Shown: piece after piece, positions 1 through 9,707 of the stretch | Position numbering within the stretch: the stretch's first letter is position 1 | How the letters are laid out: each line of letters starts with the position of its first letter | From: Azolla caroliniana | Taxonomy: Eukaryota; Polypodiophyta | Length of the DNA stretch: 64,000 nucleotides | Direction: 5' to 3' | Assembly: GCA_043228905.1 (NCBI GenBank) | Contig: JBHGNT010000005.1 | Location: 9,176,001-9,240,000, forward strand | The notes under the pieces: model-generated | What the model was told of the DNA's origin: nothing | What the model saw: only the letters and a program-made list of their open reading frames with translations | The model's database searches: none | Program-made: the position numbers and the translations under genes

Positions 1-1518
1 GTCGGATATTGACTTGTGGCACAAGCAGATCGGCCACGTAAACTATCAAAGGCTTCAAGACCTGCAATCGAAATAGGTTGTTTTCGGATTGCCAAAATTT
101 AGTGGCCGTAAGGCCCAAATTTGTGAAGCTTGCCATCTTGGGAAGAAACATCGGCTTCTATTCCCCACCAAAAGAAACCGGAGCCGTAACAAGATCGACT
201 TGATACATTCGGATGTATGGGGACCAACACAGAACGTTAGTCTTGGCGGGAGATGATATTTCGTCTCCTTCATCGACGACCAAAGCTGGCACATGTGGAT
301 CTATCTCATCAAGAAGAAAAGCGAAGTCTTCGACTATTTCTGGAACTTACAACGTCTTGTCGAAAGGGAAATAGAGAGAAAGATCAAGTGCCTATGGTCG
401 AATGACGGAAAAGAATACTTTTCTGGCCAATTCAACAGTTATTTGATGCAGAAAGGAATTTAGAGGGAATGCAGCTACCGATACACACCGGGAAAAAATG
501 GTGTGGCCGAAAGGATGAACCGGTCGATCATCGAGGCGGCACGAGTAATGCTGGAAGAGAAGAGCATGCGTAAGTTCTACTGGGCCGAAGCCGTCTGGAC
601 TGTCGTCTACATCCAAAACCGGATCGGGTTTAAGGTGTCAACGCACGAGCTATATTTCGGACGAAAGCTAAATTTAAGGCACTTTAGGATATTTGCTAGC
701 ATTATTGCCTATGTGCATGTACCAGATGAGAAGCTGGACCCAAAGTTGGAGAAGTGCATACTAGTCGGTTGCCCACATGAGCAAAAAGGGTATAAGTGCT
801 ACAACCCTTAGACAAAGGCAGTCTGAGTAAGCCAAGATGTCGAGTTTGACGAATCAACCTCCTAGTACTCTCTATTGACTCAGACCCCCGACTCCGATCT
901 GATACTGGATGATGAGTCCAGTGAGCCCGAAATGATCGGGGCAGAAGATGAAGAAGGATTCGGTACTCTAGGCGAGAGTTCGATCTCACTTCGGTTGAGT
1001 GGGCCAAATGAAGAGCTGAGTCGGAAAGACCAGCACGATGAAGAATCGGCGAGCAACGAAGACTCGACCATGCTCTCCCCGCGTAAGGAACCGAGGAAAC
1101 GGTTCACATGCAAAGAGAAAGGGAAGAAGAAGATGTCAGAATATGACACCGGCATAGATGAGTTGGATCGGAGCAAGACCGACTCCGGAAAGAACGAAGG
1201 CGGACCTTCGGAGGTGAAGTCCGAGCCAGGCAAGAGGGCCTTCAAATCGGCTCATGAGAAGTTATGCCGATCGACCCTCCAGAAGAACCCCGTAAAGATA
1301 TATGGGTATAATTAGAACATGGCGCACCACTATGCGTACATGACGAAAGTGGCGGAAGTGTGTGAGCCGGAGAGCTACGCAGAAGCGGCAAAGGACACGC
1401 AATGGCGAGCCGCTATGGAGGAAGAGATGCGGGCACTCAAGGGCAATGACACATGGGACCTGGTTGACCCTCCCCGACATTACAAACCGATCGGTTGCAA
1501 GTGGAACCAGACGGGTTG
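1..1518 (+). pseudogene. Ty1/copia pol remnant (copia-1): integrase and start of reverse transcriptase
   Basis: Translation of the plus strand, across several stops, gives copia pol in the usual order. A GAG-pre-integrase zinc motif (LWHKQIGHVNYQRL, then CEACHLGKKHR) lies at about 11-165. Integrase core segments follow: IHSDVWGP near 205, WSNDGKEYF near 400 and NGVAERMNRSIIEAA near 500. An acidic linker spans 870-1310. The first part of the copia reverse transcriptase (YAEAAKDTQWRAAMEEEM...NDTWDLVDPP) lies at 1370-1500. The frame is broken by stops near 78, 260, 460, 809 and 825. Reverse transcriptase breaks off just before its catalytic core, and about 100 bp later the 3' LTR begins, so catalytic RT and RNase H have been deleted. 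The element continues beyond the left edge of the window. It is a non-functional relic. Confidence 0.85.
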
Positions 1519-2030
1519 AGGAGTGTGAGCAAGGCGAGAAGGCGCCAGAAGAAGCCGACTGCAAGGTTCGGCAGACACTAACTCAGCGATCCGACCTCAA
1601 GTTGAGCTTTAGGGGGATTGTTGATCTGACAAACTCAACTGGATCCGGATCGGTATCCGGAACGTAGAACCGGATAGGTATCCGGATCAGTGTCCGGAAC
1701 TAGGAGATGGATCAGATTGTAATCGATAGGCCGTTAAAGGCCTACAATCTTAGCCTAGTATGTAGGCATATTCCTTGGAATTAGTGTTAGTCGCTCGTAT
1801 GAGCATTGAAGTACTTGTCAGTACTTCTGTCAGTCCTTTTAAGGACTAGTATAAATAGTGTTCTGTAGGACATTTGTATGTACAAAGAGTTATTATTTTT
1901 TAATTGAGTTTATGGTATTCTGCTCTCTCTGTCTCTCCTGTGTATTCTCTCTATTCTAAAGCTTCCATTGAACCTGTGCTTACTCTCTTTTACTATCCGG
2001 TGAAGCCGGTTTCATATATTAGCTTCTGCA
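1519..2030 (+). repeat. copia-1 linker, polypurine tract and 3' LTR
   Basis: A purine-rich run (AGCTTTAGGGGGAT, 1605-1618) directly precedes TGTTGATCTG at 1619, which has the form of a copia polypurine tract and LTR start. A TATA box (TATAAATAG) lies near 1850. The right end is uncertain. An LTR-like CA end occurs at 2030, and unrelated chromovirus sequence starts by about 2042. Bases 1519-1618 are unassigned remains of the pol 3' end. Confidence 0.6.
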
Positions 2031-2041
2031 CGCTACTCTTT

Positions 2042-2685
2042 TCACTCCTCAATTGTTCTTTTCATCCAATCAATCTTCGGGTTATGTAGTTCAAACCAAG
2101 GGAGACCTAGAACTAGCGGGTGTTCTAAACTACGAATAACGTTGAAAGATATTATGCTTGACAAATCACCAAGAACTACATGATTTGGCTTAGACTCTTT
2201 GACTATATCACCTTATGCTATAGGGCAGCCACCAATGACTCCTACGACTATTGGGTTCAGGAGCTTATTCAAGAGGATGTTTTGTGTCAATGCAAACTCA
2301 CGATCCATGAAACAAGAGTTGGCATTGGAATCTAGGAGGGCAGAGGCTAGGATTCGATGACATGTAGATGTCCTAAGCTCAACTTGTGCAGAAAAAACTC
2401 TACTAACTTGATTTGATGAAATGGAACCACGCCTAGGAACTGACTCTACATATCTAGGATGGTCCAACCAAATGGCCCCTATTTTTACCAGACTTCTCGT
2501 TTAACACATCCTCTAATTGGCTCAAGACATCAAATCTATTCTCATGGCATGGGCTATTAAGCTTACTTAGGTTATTAGAAGTAATAATAGAACTCGAACT
2601 AGGGTTATCATGTGCACTTACTTGGTATACTTGACGTTTGGGTTTATGTGGACAATTCAAGGCTATATGTACTGGACCGATGTCG
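2042..2685 (-). pseudogene. Chromodomain Ty3/gypsy fragment (element D family), gag end and protease
   Basis: On the minus strand this reads as the end of gag (zinc-knuckle tail IALNCPHKPKRQVYQVSAHD, then HENRFDVLSQLEDVLNE) followed by the start of pol with the protease region (ALLDSNANSCFMDREFALTQ). It aligns almost residue by residue with element D at about 38240-38880. The protease active site D-S-G is D-S-N here, so it is dead. The gag stop seen in D is lost, so gag and pol run together. Both ends are ragged, with no LTR and no target duplication. Bases 2686-2790 between it and element B match nothing recognised. Confidence 0.85.
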
Positions 2686-2789
2686 TGGGAAATTCCGACT
2701 ACAAGGAGAAAAGAGGCCGGATGCGCGTGAACAGGAAGGTGCATTGATTCACACGAAATATGTCTTTCATGCAATCATGTGTAAATAAG

Positions 2790-3027
2790 TTAGTATTATT
2801 TAAGTATTGAGGAATACTAGGTAGGAATGGTTCGTGATTCTTCCTCAACCGTCAAAAACTGGATGGAATGACGACCGTCCTGAATTTTTACCCTTGTGTA
2901 AGTCGAGCCAGTGTCCAACACTTTCGTGATGTATGGTTCGCCAAGGATGACCGGGTGGGAAGATGTCTCGTGCACAAAAAAGTGCTGGTTTATGTCGACG
3001 TCCAACGCTCACTCTGACGTTCGGGCA
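2790..3027 (-). pseudogene. Element B protease segment, left of the element A insertion
   Basis: Minus-strand translation gives NQHFFVHETSSHPVILGEPYITKVLD, matching the protease region of element F (DQNFFVQDEVSHSVILGQPFI at about 50720). The coding continues across element A: the sequence stops at 12979 and resumes at 3027, with GGGCA present at both junctions (3023-3027 and 12979-12983). One extra G near 3003 shifts the frame. The element is truncated at about 2790, so the rest of pol and the 3' LTR of B are absent. Confidence 0.8.
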
Positions 3028-3460
3028 TGTTACCGGCTGGCAAAGGAGTCCAAAGTGTGAAACGGGGAGTTATTTAATTATTAGGAATGGTTGTAAGTAA
3101 GCTATGAGTGTGGACGGACGGACCGGAATCGGTATGCCGTTCCGGATCCGGACCGATCCCGAACAGGTGCGGATGGCACCGTTTTGTACTACAGACCGGA
3201 AACCTATTTAAAGGCCCGAATACAATGTAATGAGCGGCGGTTAATTAATAAAGCTTAGTGTTTTTATCTCTCTGTGTTAATTGCCATTCTGCATTCATTG
3301 TTATATCTTACGCGTGTGATTATTAAGGACGATCTTACTAAGTAGCCTAATTAAGTCGGATTAATTGTTGATTCTAATCCTCTTGCCGTAACACCCCTTT
3401 GGTGAAGTGTCTTCCGTAGACACCCTGTGTTAGGCCATTGTCCGGCCCTAAGAGTTAACA
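3028..3460 (+). repeat. Element A 5' LTR
   Basis: 433 bp, starting TGTTACCGG and ending GAGTTAACA. A TATA-like TATTTAAAG lies near 3206 and a polyadenylation-like AATAAAG near 3247. The same sequence recurs at 12546-12978 with 7 substitutions by eye. Inside the element it is followed by GAGTTTTTGGCGACCACG, of which TGGCGACCACG (from 3468) is the likely primer-binding site. I could not assign the tRNA. Confidence 0.93.
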
Positions 3461-3467
3461 GAGTTTT

Positions 3468-3485
3468 TGGCGACCACGATTCCTG
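3468..3485 (+). other. Candidate primer-binding site of element A
   Basis: The sequence begins with TGG (complement of a tRNA CCA end) 7 nt after the LTR. Element C has TGGCACGCCTGG in the same position after its LTR (15946). The primer tRNA was not identified, so this rests on position and on the initial TGG only. Confidence 0.5.
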
Positions 3486-3513
3486 TTTTTGCAGCGAACG
3501 GCGGCACGAATGG

Positions 3514-6024
3514 ATGACTAGATCAACGCACGACCTGGTTACAGATCGAACTCGACGCCTTGCTGAAAGGCAAAGGAGACTTGAGGCTTTCCAGCAAGCG
3601 GCGCAGGAAATTAGAGCAGATCGCTCGTTTTCCAACGTAATTCGGAGAGTAGCAGAGGAGTCCCTCTGGTTACAGCAAACATCGCACCCGGACGACGGCA
3701 GCAACCTAAGCAGCCTCCGGGAAACCAAATCCCTTCTCCAGGCGTTGGCAAGCGGAGAAGGCGAAGCAAAAGCCTTTTCAGCATATGAATCAGATTCCGA
3801 AGGGGAATACAACGTGCACACGAATTACCGTAGCAGCAACGAAACCCCGGGCGGACCGGAGGACGAAGGATCAGACACCTTACCAACACCGGAACCGGAA
3901 TTGCTAAGGCTGGAACCTCCGGAACCAGCAGAGGAAGAGCGACCTCCGACACCGGAAGTCGAGGAGGAGAGGCCTCCGTCACGAAAAGAAGAGGAAAGAC
4001 CACCGACGCCGGAAACAAATCAGGAAAGACCACCGACGCTGGAGAAAAACCAGGAACGACCACCAACACCGCCAGCCCGCGCACCGATACCGGACGACGA
4101 CATGCCGTTCTAGTACTCCAAGTATAGAGATGATCCGGACGCGGAAGCTCATGTTCACGCCATTGAACAGACATGGGAAGCAAACCATGTGTCCCAGCGA
4201 TTGACCCCGGAAGAAGAGGAACGCTCTAAGATAGTAGAATTTGGCGTCACATTGGAGGGATCGGTAGCGAGATGGCGCCGGACGCAGGACCCGTCTACCA
4301 TCACCACCTTCGCAGATTTAAAAGCTAAATTCTTGCATTTTTTCCAAAAGGAGGTGGACCAGACAATAATGGTGGGCTTGTTTTATACCATCCGACAGGC
4401 GGCAGGGGAGAGCATTCCCCAGCTTGTCATCCGGTTTCAACGGGTGCATAGTCAGCTTGCCCGCGCACCCCTGGAGGAGGAATTACGAACTATATTCCTA
4501 AATGCGCTCCGGGAACCCCTACGCACGGTTTGCACGGTAATTGACTTCCGCACAAGTACCATCGACCAGGTCATTGACCGGGTGAGAGAGATGGAAAAGA
4601 CAAGCTCCTGGCTCACACTGGGAGCACTCCAACGGGCGTTACCGTCCGATGAAGACCTTCGGTTTCGGCAAGCAATACAGTGCACAACCTGCTTGAATTC
4701 CGGACACTCGGCACTAGAATGCACTATGAGGACGCAATGTGTAATCTGTCAATCCAAGGGCCATACGACGGATAGGTGCGAGTATAATCTATTGAACCGG
4801 CAAGCACCGCCCGTCCGACAAATAGAGCCACGCAGCAGCCGGGATGAAGAAGAGGAACGCTGGCGGCGAATGGACCGCGACAGACCGGCACAGGATGTCC
4901 GGTATGGCGATCGACGGGAGAATGATGTCTGGTACGGTGATCAGCGGGATAACTATGACCGGCATGATAGATATGATCGGTACCGGGATTACAATAGACG
5001 ATACGAACATTACGACCGGGAGCACTCCCCCGGATATGGTCAGCAACGGGAGGAATACGGTAGATATAACGATCAACCTCGTCAAGAGTACCGCAATAAG
5101 AAGAACTATAACAAAAAACGGCATTTCAAAAAAGGCGGCTACCCACAAGATCCGGAACAAGGAGCTTCCAGCAGCCAACCGGCCCAAAACCCCGCGCTTA
5201 CCACGGGACCTGCCTCGGGTACAACAGACAATGCTGAATCCAGCAATACCCGGAAAGCCTACTGCAACTACTGCCGACATGAAGGCCATTATAGTAATCA
5301 ATGCCCGGCGAAGAGCTATGACAAACGACCGGCAGTAAATATGGTAGTCCCTGAAGTGGCAGATCTGCAGCAGGTGACCACAAGGTCAAAGGGCATGGCC
5401 AAGGAATGGGAGGCGCAGGAGACTATCCGGAAGCAAGCGACGGAATGGGTGAAGAAAGCAAATGAGCAAAATGTCACAAACTTACAACAGCAAAAGGAGA
5501 ACACCATAGGGCGTGCCGACGACAGTCACTCCGAGAACGAGACATGGCAGGCGTTGCAAGAATGCCAGATTACGCTGCCACTAGGAAGACTCCTACAGCT
5601 CGTGCCGAGATTCACGGAAGGACTGAAGACAGCCATGACGGCAAGAGAATCATCACCGGCACCGGTACTCTTCTTGAATCCGGAGGAGGGACCAACGGTG
5701 GTGGACACCAACAGTCCGGTAATCACTGCCATTGTAAAAGGGAAAGAACTCCCCGACACAGTTATAGACGGAGGTTCCGGGGTGAATGTAATAAGCCTCC
5801 GGACGTGTGATGCCCTGGGAATCCACGAGTGGGAACTGTGTCTGTTCTGGTTACGGATGGCCGATACAAGCTCAGTGCGGCCGACAGGATTAATACGAAA
5901 ATTAGAAGTCATCGTTGGCGGTCATACATTTCACATCTCGGCAGTAGTGCTACAATTACAGGCACAAGGCGCGTACCCGCTATTGCTGGGGCGGCCGTGG
6001 TTGAAAACGGCACATATCATATAG
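3514..6024 (+). pseudogene. Element A gag-protease
   Basis: Gag builds the virus-like particle and binds RNA; the protease cuts the polyprotein. The frame starts at ATG 3514, the first in-frame ATG after the LTR. A charged and proline-rich N-terminus (about 3514-4110) ends at an in-frame TAG (4111). The frame continues into the gag core (YSKYRDDPDAEAHVHAIEQ...ALREPLRTV, to about 4620). Three CCHC zinc knuckles follow: CTTCLNSGHSALEC at about 4680, CVICQSKGHTTDRC at about 4740, and CNYCRHEGHYSNQC at about 5265. A Tyr/Arg/Asp-rich stretch lies between knuckles 2 and 3. The protease site is IDGGSGVNVI (about 5765), with D-G-G in place of D-[ST]-G. The frame ends at TAG 6022-6024, in what should be continuous gag-pol. 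A one-base insertion near 6029 then shifts the frame. Confidence 0.88.
3930..4075 (+). repeat. Proline-rich tandem repeats in element A gag
   Basis: Five imperfect copies of a short unit encoding (Q/E)ERPPTPE plus 2-4 residues follow one another, each about 27-33 bp. The repeats lie just before the TAG at 4111 in the gag N-terminal region. Such Pro/Glu repeats are probably disordered linkers; their role here is unknown. Confidence 0.75.
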
Positions 6025-6031
6025 AATATGG

Positions 6032-9000
6032 AGGAAAAATATAATTACCTTCCGGCGAGGAAAAGCCAAGGTACGTGTACCAACACAGCCAAGGACGAGC
6101 ACTGGCAAGGAATGGACACCGTTGTATGCAGAGTGCGTCAACATGCTAGAAGGGTTAGCTGACGAAGAAGAAGCTCAGTACTTGCAGGAAAACCCGAAGA
6201 TCGTATCACTCTTCGAAATTGACGTTGCCGAAGCAGTAGCACCATACTTACCGCAGCCGGAAGAGACTGAAGCAGAACCAGATAAAGAGGCAATCCGAGA
6301 GTTACGGCAAGCGCAGGAAGCATTGGAACGGGAAATGGCCATTTCACAACGCGTAAAAGCATCGCAACTTGAAGAGGTGAACCTCGGGAACACGGAGGAA
6401 GCAAAACCGGTGCACATCGCCAAGGAGATGAAGTCCGAAGACAAAACGGCGATGATCACACTTCTCACGGAATTTCGCGATGTGTTCGCCTGGTCATACG
6501 AAGACATGCGAGGGCTCGACCCTGAGTTATACCAACATCAGATTCACTTGAGCAAGGACGCAAAACCAGTGGCACAGAGACGGTACCGGATGAATCCCAA
6601 TTATGCCGCCAAAGTCAAGGAGGAAATCGACAAACTGCTAAGAGTGGGCTTTATCCGTCCGGTAAAGAAAGCGACATGGCTGAGCCCGATCGTAGTTGTA
6701 CCGAAGAAGAACGGAAAAATTCGAGTTTGTGTGGACTACCGGAAACTCAATGCGGCTACGGTAACGGATGCGTTTCCACTTCCGTTCACAGATGGAGTGT
6801 TGGATGCCGTCGCCGGCCATGAGGTCTATAGCTTTCTAGACGGATTCAGTGGGTATAATCAGATCCAGATGCACCCCGACGACCAAGAGAAAATGGCTTT
6901 CGTCACTGAATGGGGGGTGTTTGTGGCCGTGGTGATGATGTTCGGACTCAAAACGGCACCGGCAACATTTCAACGAATCATCATGGAAATCTTTGGTGAA
7001 TATATCCCAGCTTTTATGCAGGTTTTCCTTGACGATTTCGCCGTCTATAGCCGGGAGGAGAACCATTTTCAGCACCTCTGTCTTTGTCTAGAAAAGTGTA
7101 GAGCATACTGGCTAAGCTTGAATCCGGCAAAGTGTGTATTTGGCGTGTCCAGTGGAACCTTATTAGGAAATATTGTGAGCCAGGAAGGTATTGCAGTCGA
7201 CCCGGACAAAGTGAAAGCCATATTAGAAGCATCGGTGCCAGCAACGGCAAAGGCATTGAGCCGGTTCTTAGGACAAATCTGGTGGCACAGCCGGATGCTC
7301 CGATACTTAGCCGACCTGGCTACACCGTTGCATGCCGCCGTACATCGGACACCATTCCAGTGGACCGACACCGAGGATAGGGCGTATAGGGCCATCAAGG
7401 TACTATTGTCACAAGCACCAGTAGTGCAGCCCCCGAATTGGAGTAAAGAATTTCATGTGTTCGTGGACGCCTCCGACATCGCAATCGGAAGCGTACTGAT
7501 GCAGCTTACGGAGCCAAAGTGGTACCGGCCAGTGTACTATGCCAACCGAAAGCTATCCCAAGCGGAACGGAACTACTCTACCACGGAACGGGAAGCTCTA
7601 GGGATGATTTACAGTGTGACAAAGTTTCGGCATTATTTATTGGGAAGGAAGTTTTCCTTCCATGAAGATCATTCAACACTCCTTTACCTAGTGTCCAAGG
7701 CGTCACTCACTGGTAAGTTGGCCCGGTGGACCTTACTGTTACAGGAATTCGAGTTCGAAATATTCCACCGACCTAGTATACAGCACGCCGTAGCGGATTA
7801 TTTAAGCCGATTAGAGTCCGGAGAGACGGGTGATGGAGTAGCGGACGAGTTTCTGGATGCAGAGATGTTTCGAGTCACTACGGAAACTGCAGGAGATGAA
7901 TCGGTGGCACAGGAAGACAAGTGGCTCACAAACATGCACCAGTTTCTGAGCACAGGACTGCCTCCGGAAGAGATGAACCGGGACGAAAGGAAACGACTGG
8001 TGGTGCAAAGCCGACATTTCTGCTTACTGCAAGACACACTTTACTAGAAGGGCGCGGACGGCATAAGGAGACGGGTTGTGCGCAGCGATGAAAAGGACCT
8101 CATATTGAGGGAAGCCCACTGCGGAGTTGTCGGAGGTCACTATGCCGGAGATGTGATGGCCAGGAAAATATGGCAAAGTGGCCTATGGTGGCCAACGACA
8201 TTAAGAGATGCGGTACGGTACGCAAAAGAAAGTGACCTATGCCAGCGAATGGGCTAGCCAACGGAGTAGGCTCGGATGCCACACCAGCCTGTACTACCAC
8301 TCGAGCCATTCCAGAAGTGGGGGCTGGACTTTGTTGGACCGTTCAAACCACCGGCAATGAGAACAGGTAATCGGTACGTCATCGTCGCGACGGATTACTG
8401 CACGAAATGGGTGGAGGCCAAAGCCTTAAGAGACAACACCGCTGCGTCAACGGCAAAATTTCTATACGAATACATCTAGTGTCGTCACGGATGCCCAATC
8501 GAATTAATAAGCGACCAAGGGGGGCACTTTCTCGGCCAAGTAGTTGAAAGCCTGACGACATTCTATGCCGTTGTCCATAAACGGAGCACACCATACTATC
8601 CGCAAGCAAATGGGTTAGCGGAATCGACGAACAAAACGCTCCAGAATATCCTCCGGAAGATCGTCAACGAAAACCGAACGGATTGGGCTACCAAGCTACA
8701 TAGCGCGCTTTGGGCATACCGGACGACATATAAAACGAGCATCCGAACAACACCGTTCCGGTTAGCGTTCGGACTAGAGGCGGTTATGCCGGTGGAATTC
8801 CAAGTACCAAGCTTACGGATCCAGCTACGGGAACGACTGAACGAGAAGGAGTCAGAGGCAATACGGTTAACAGCGTTGTGTGAACTCGAGGAACAACGAC
8901 TGGCAAGCATCCTGCACTTAGAATTGGAACAACGGCGACGGAAAGCATTTGTCGACCGGCACAGGAAAGGAAATGAAAAAATGTTCGCAATCGGCAAGCC

Positions 9001-9262
9001 GGTGTGTTAGTATTTTCAGACCCGGATGGGCAAGATGCCGGGTAAACTACAGTTTAGATGGACCGGCCCGTATTGGCTGACACGTGAGTATAATGGGTCC
9101 TACCCGTTAGGGACACTTGCCGGCGAAGTGCTAGGCAAATGGGTCAACGGATTCCGATTGAAGCCATATAGAGGACCGATGCCTAAGAACCCATTTGAGC
9201 AAAGGACCGACACCTGTGAGGAAACGGCAACCACCAAGACGGAGGAGACGGCAAGCCGGTAA
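6032..9262 (+). pseudogene. Element A pol: reverse transcriptase, RNase H, integrase
   Basis: One reading frame carries a protease-RT linker (LYAECVNMLEGLADEEEAQ). Reverse transcriptase follows: DMRGLDPELYQHQI, VCVDYRKLNAATVTDAFPLP, FLDGFSGYNQIQM, and the catalytic FLDDFAVYS near 7030. RNase H has FVDASDIAIGSV, TEREALGMIYSV and AVADYLSRLE (7460-7810). Integrase has a degenerate zinc module (REAHCGVVGGHYAG, 8110), the D-D-E core ([32 protein letters not shown]) and a C-terminal FRWTGPYWL...KPYRG (9060-9170). Stops are all TAG, at 8045, 8255, 8267, 8477 and 9008; the natural end is TAA 9260-9262. The reverse transcriptase-RNase H part up to 8045 is uninterrupted. The frame matches the gag frame apart from the one-base insertion near 6029, so gag-pol was a single polyprotein. 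Confidence 0.9.
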
Positions 9263-9707
9263 CAAGGGAGAATGAGACAACGGCAAACCGTAATGAGGCT
9301 GGTAAGGGTCCGATAGGACCAACGGACAACTAACCTCACACCACATTAAAATTTATTTAAAAAAAAAAAAAGCGAAGTAATCATGCAAAAGCGAGGTATG
9401 AATGGACGAAAGAGCGAGGAGCGAAAAGGTACGTAGTGGGCATTTAAGCACCACCACAAGACATAATTCTATTTTAGTACACGACGTGCACACACTCGAA
9501 AAAGGCGCCAGAATGCACAGAGAAAAACCACTGCGCGTGGAGACCCTCTACTTTCGCAAACCCAGGAGCACAGAAGCACCAAGGCGTTGCAAGATCATCA
9601 GACGAGAACCTACGCACAGAGAACCCCTGCCTTCTGAACTCTCTCTTTCTCACTCTCACTCTCATCACCAGCCAACCTCACCACCACAATCCGACCTCGA
9701 TAGAGAC
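9263..9707 (+). promoter_or_regulatory. Pol-ORF3 intergenic region of element A: A-tract, TATA-like box and CT-rich leader
   Basis: Between the pol stop and the ORF3 ATG lie an A-tract (9360-9372), ATTTAAG (9442-9448) and a pyrimidine-rich leader (about 9628-9668) ahead of ATG 9708. Element C has the same arrangement, with ATTTAAG at 23184 and ATG at 23450. The spacing from ATTTAAG to ATG is 266 nt in both by my count. This suggests that ORF3 has its own promoter and a 5' UTR like that of a plant mRNA. The frame is open upstream of the ATG (from about 9402), but that stretch is poorly conserved between A and C. Confidence 0.55.

Noticed and set aside
4111-4113. TAG in element A gag as a programmed readthrough codon
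   Set aside because: It is one of nine TAGs spread over gag, pol and ORF3 and has no special position at the gag-pol border, so decay is more likely.
3611-4183. Minus-strand frame opposite element A gag
   Set aside because: Antisense shadow of the proline-rich gag repeats; no start context or homology.
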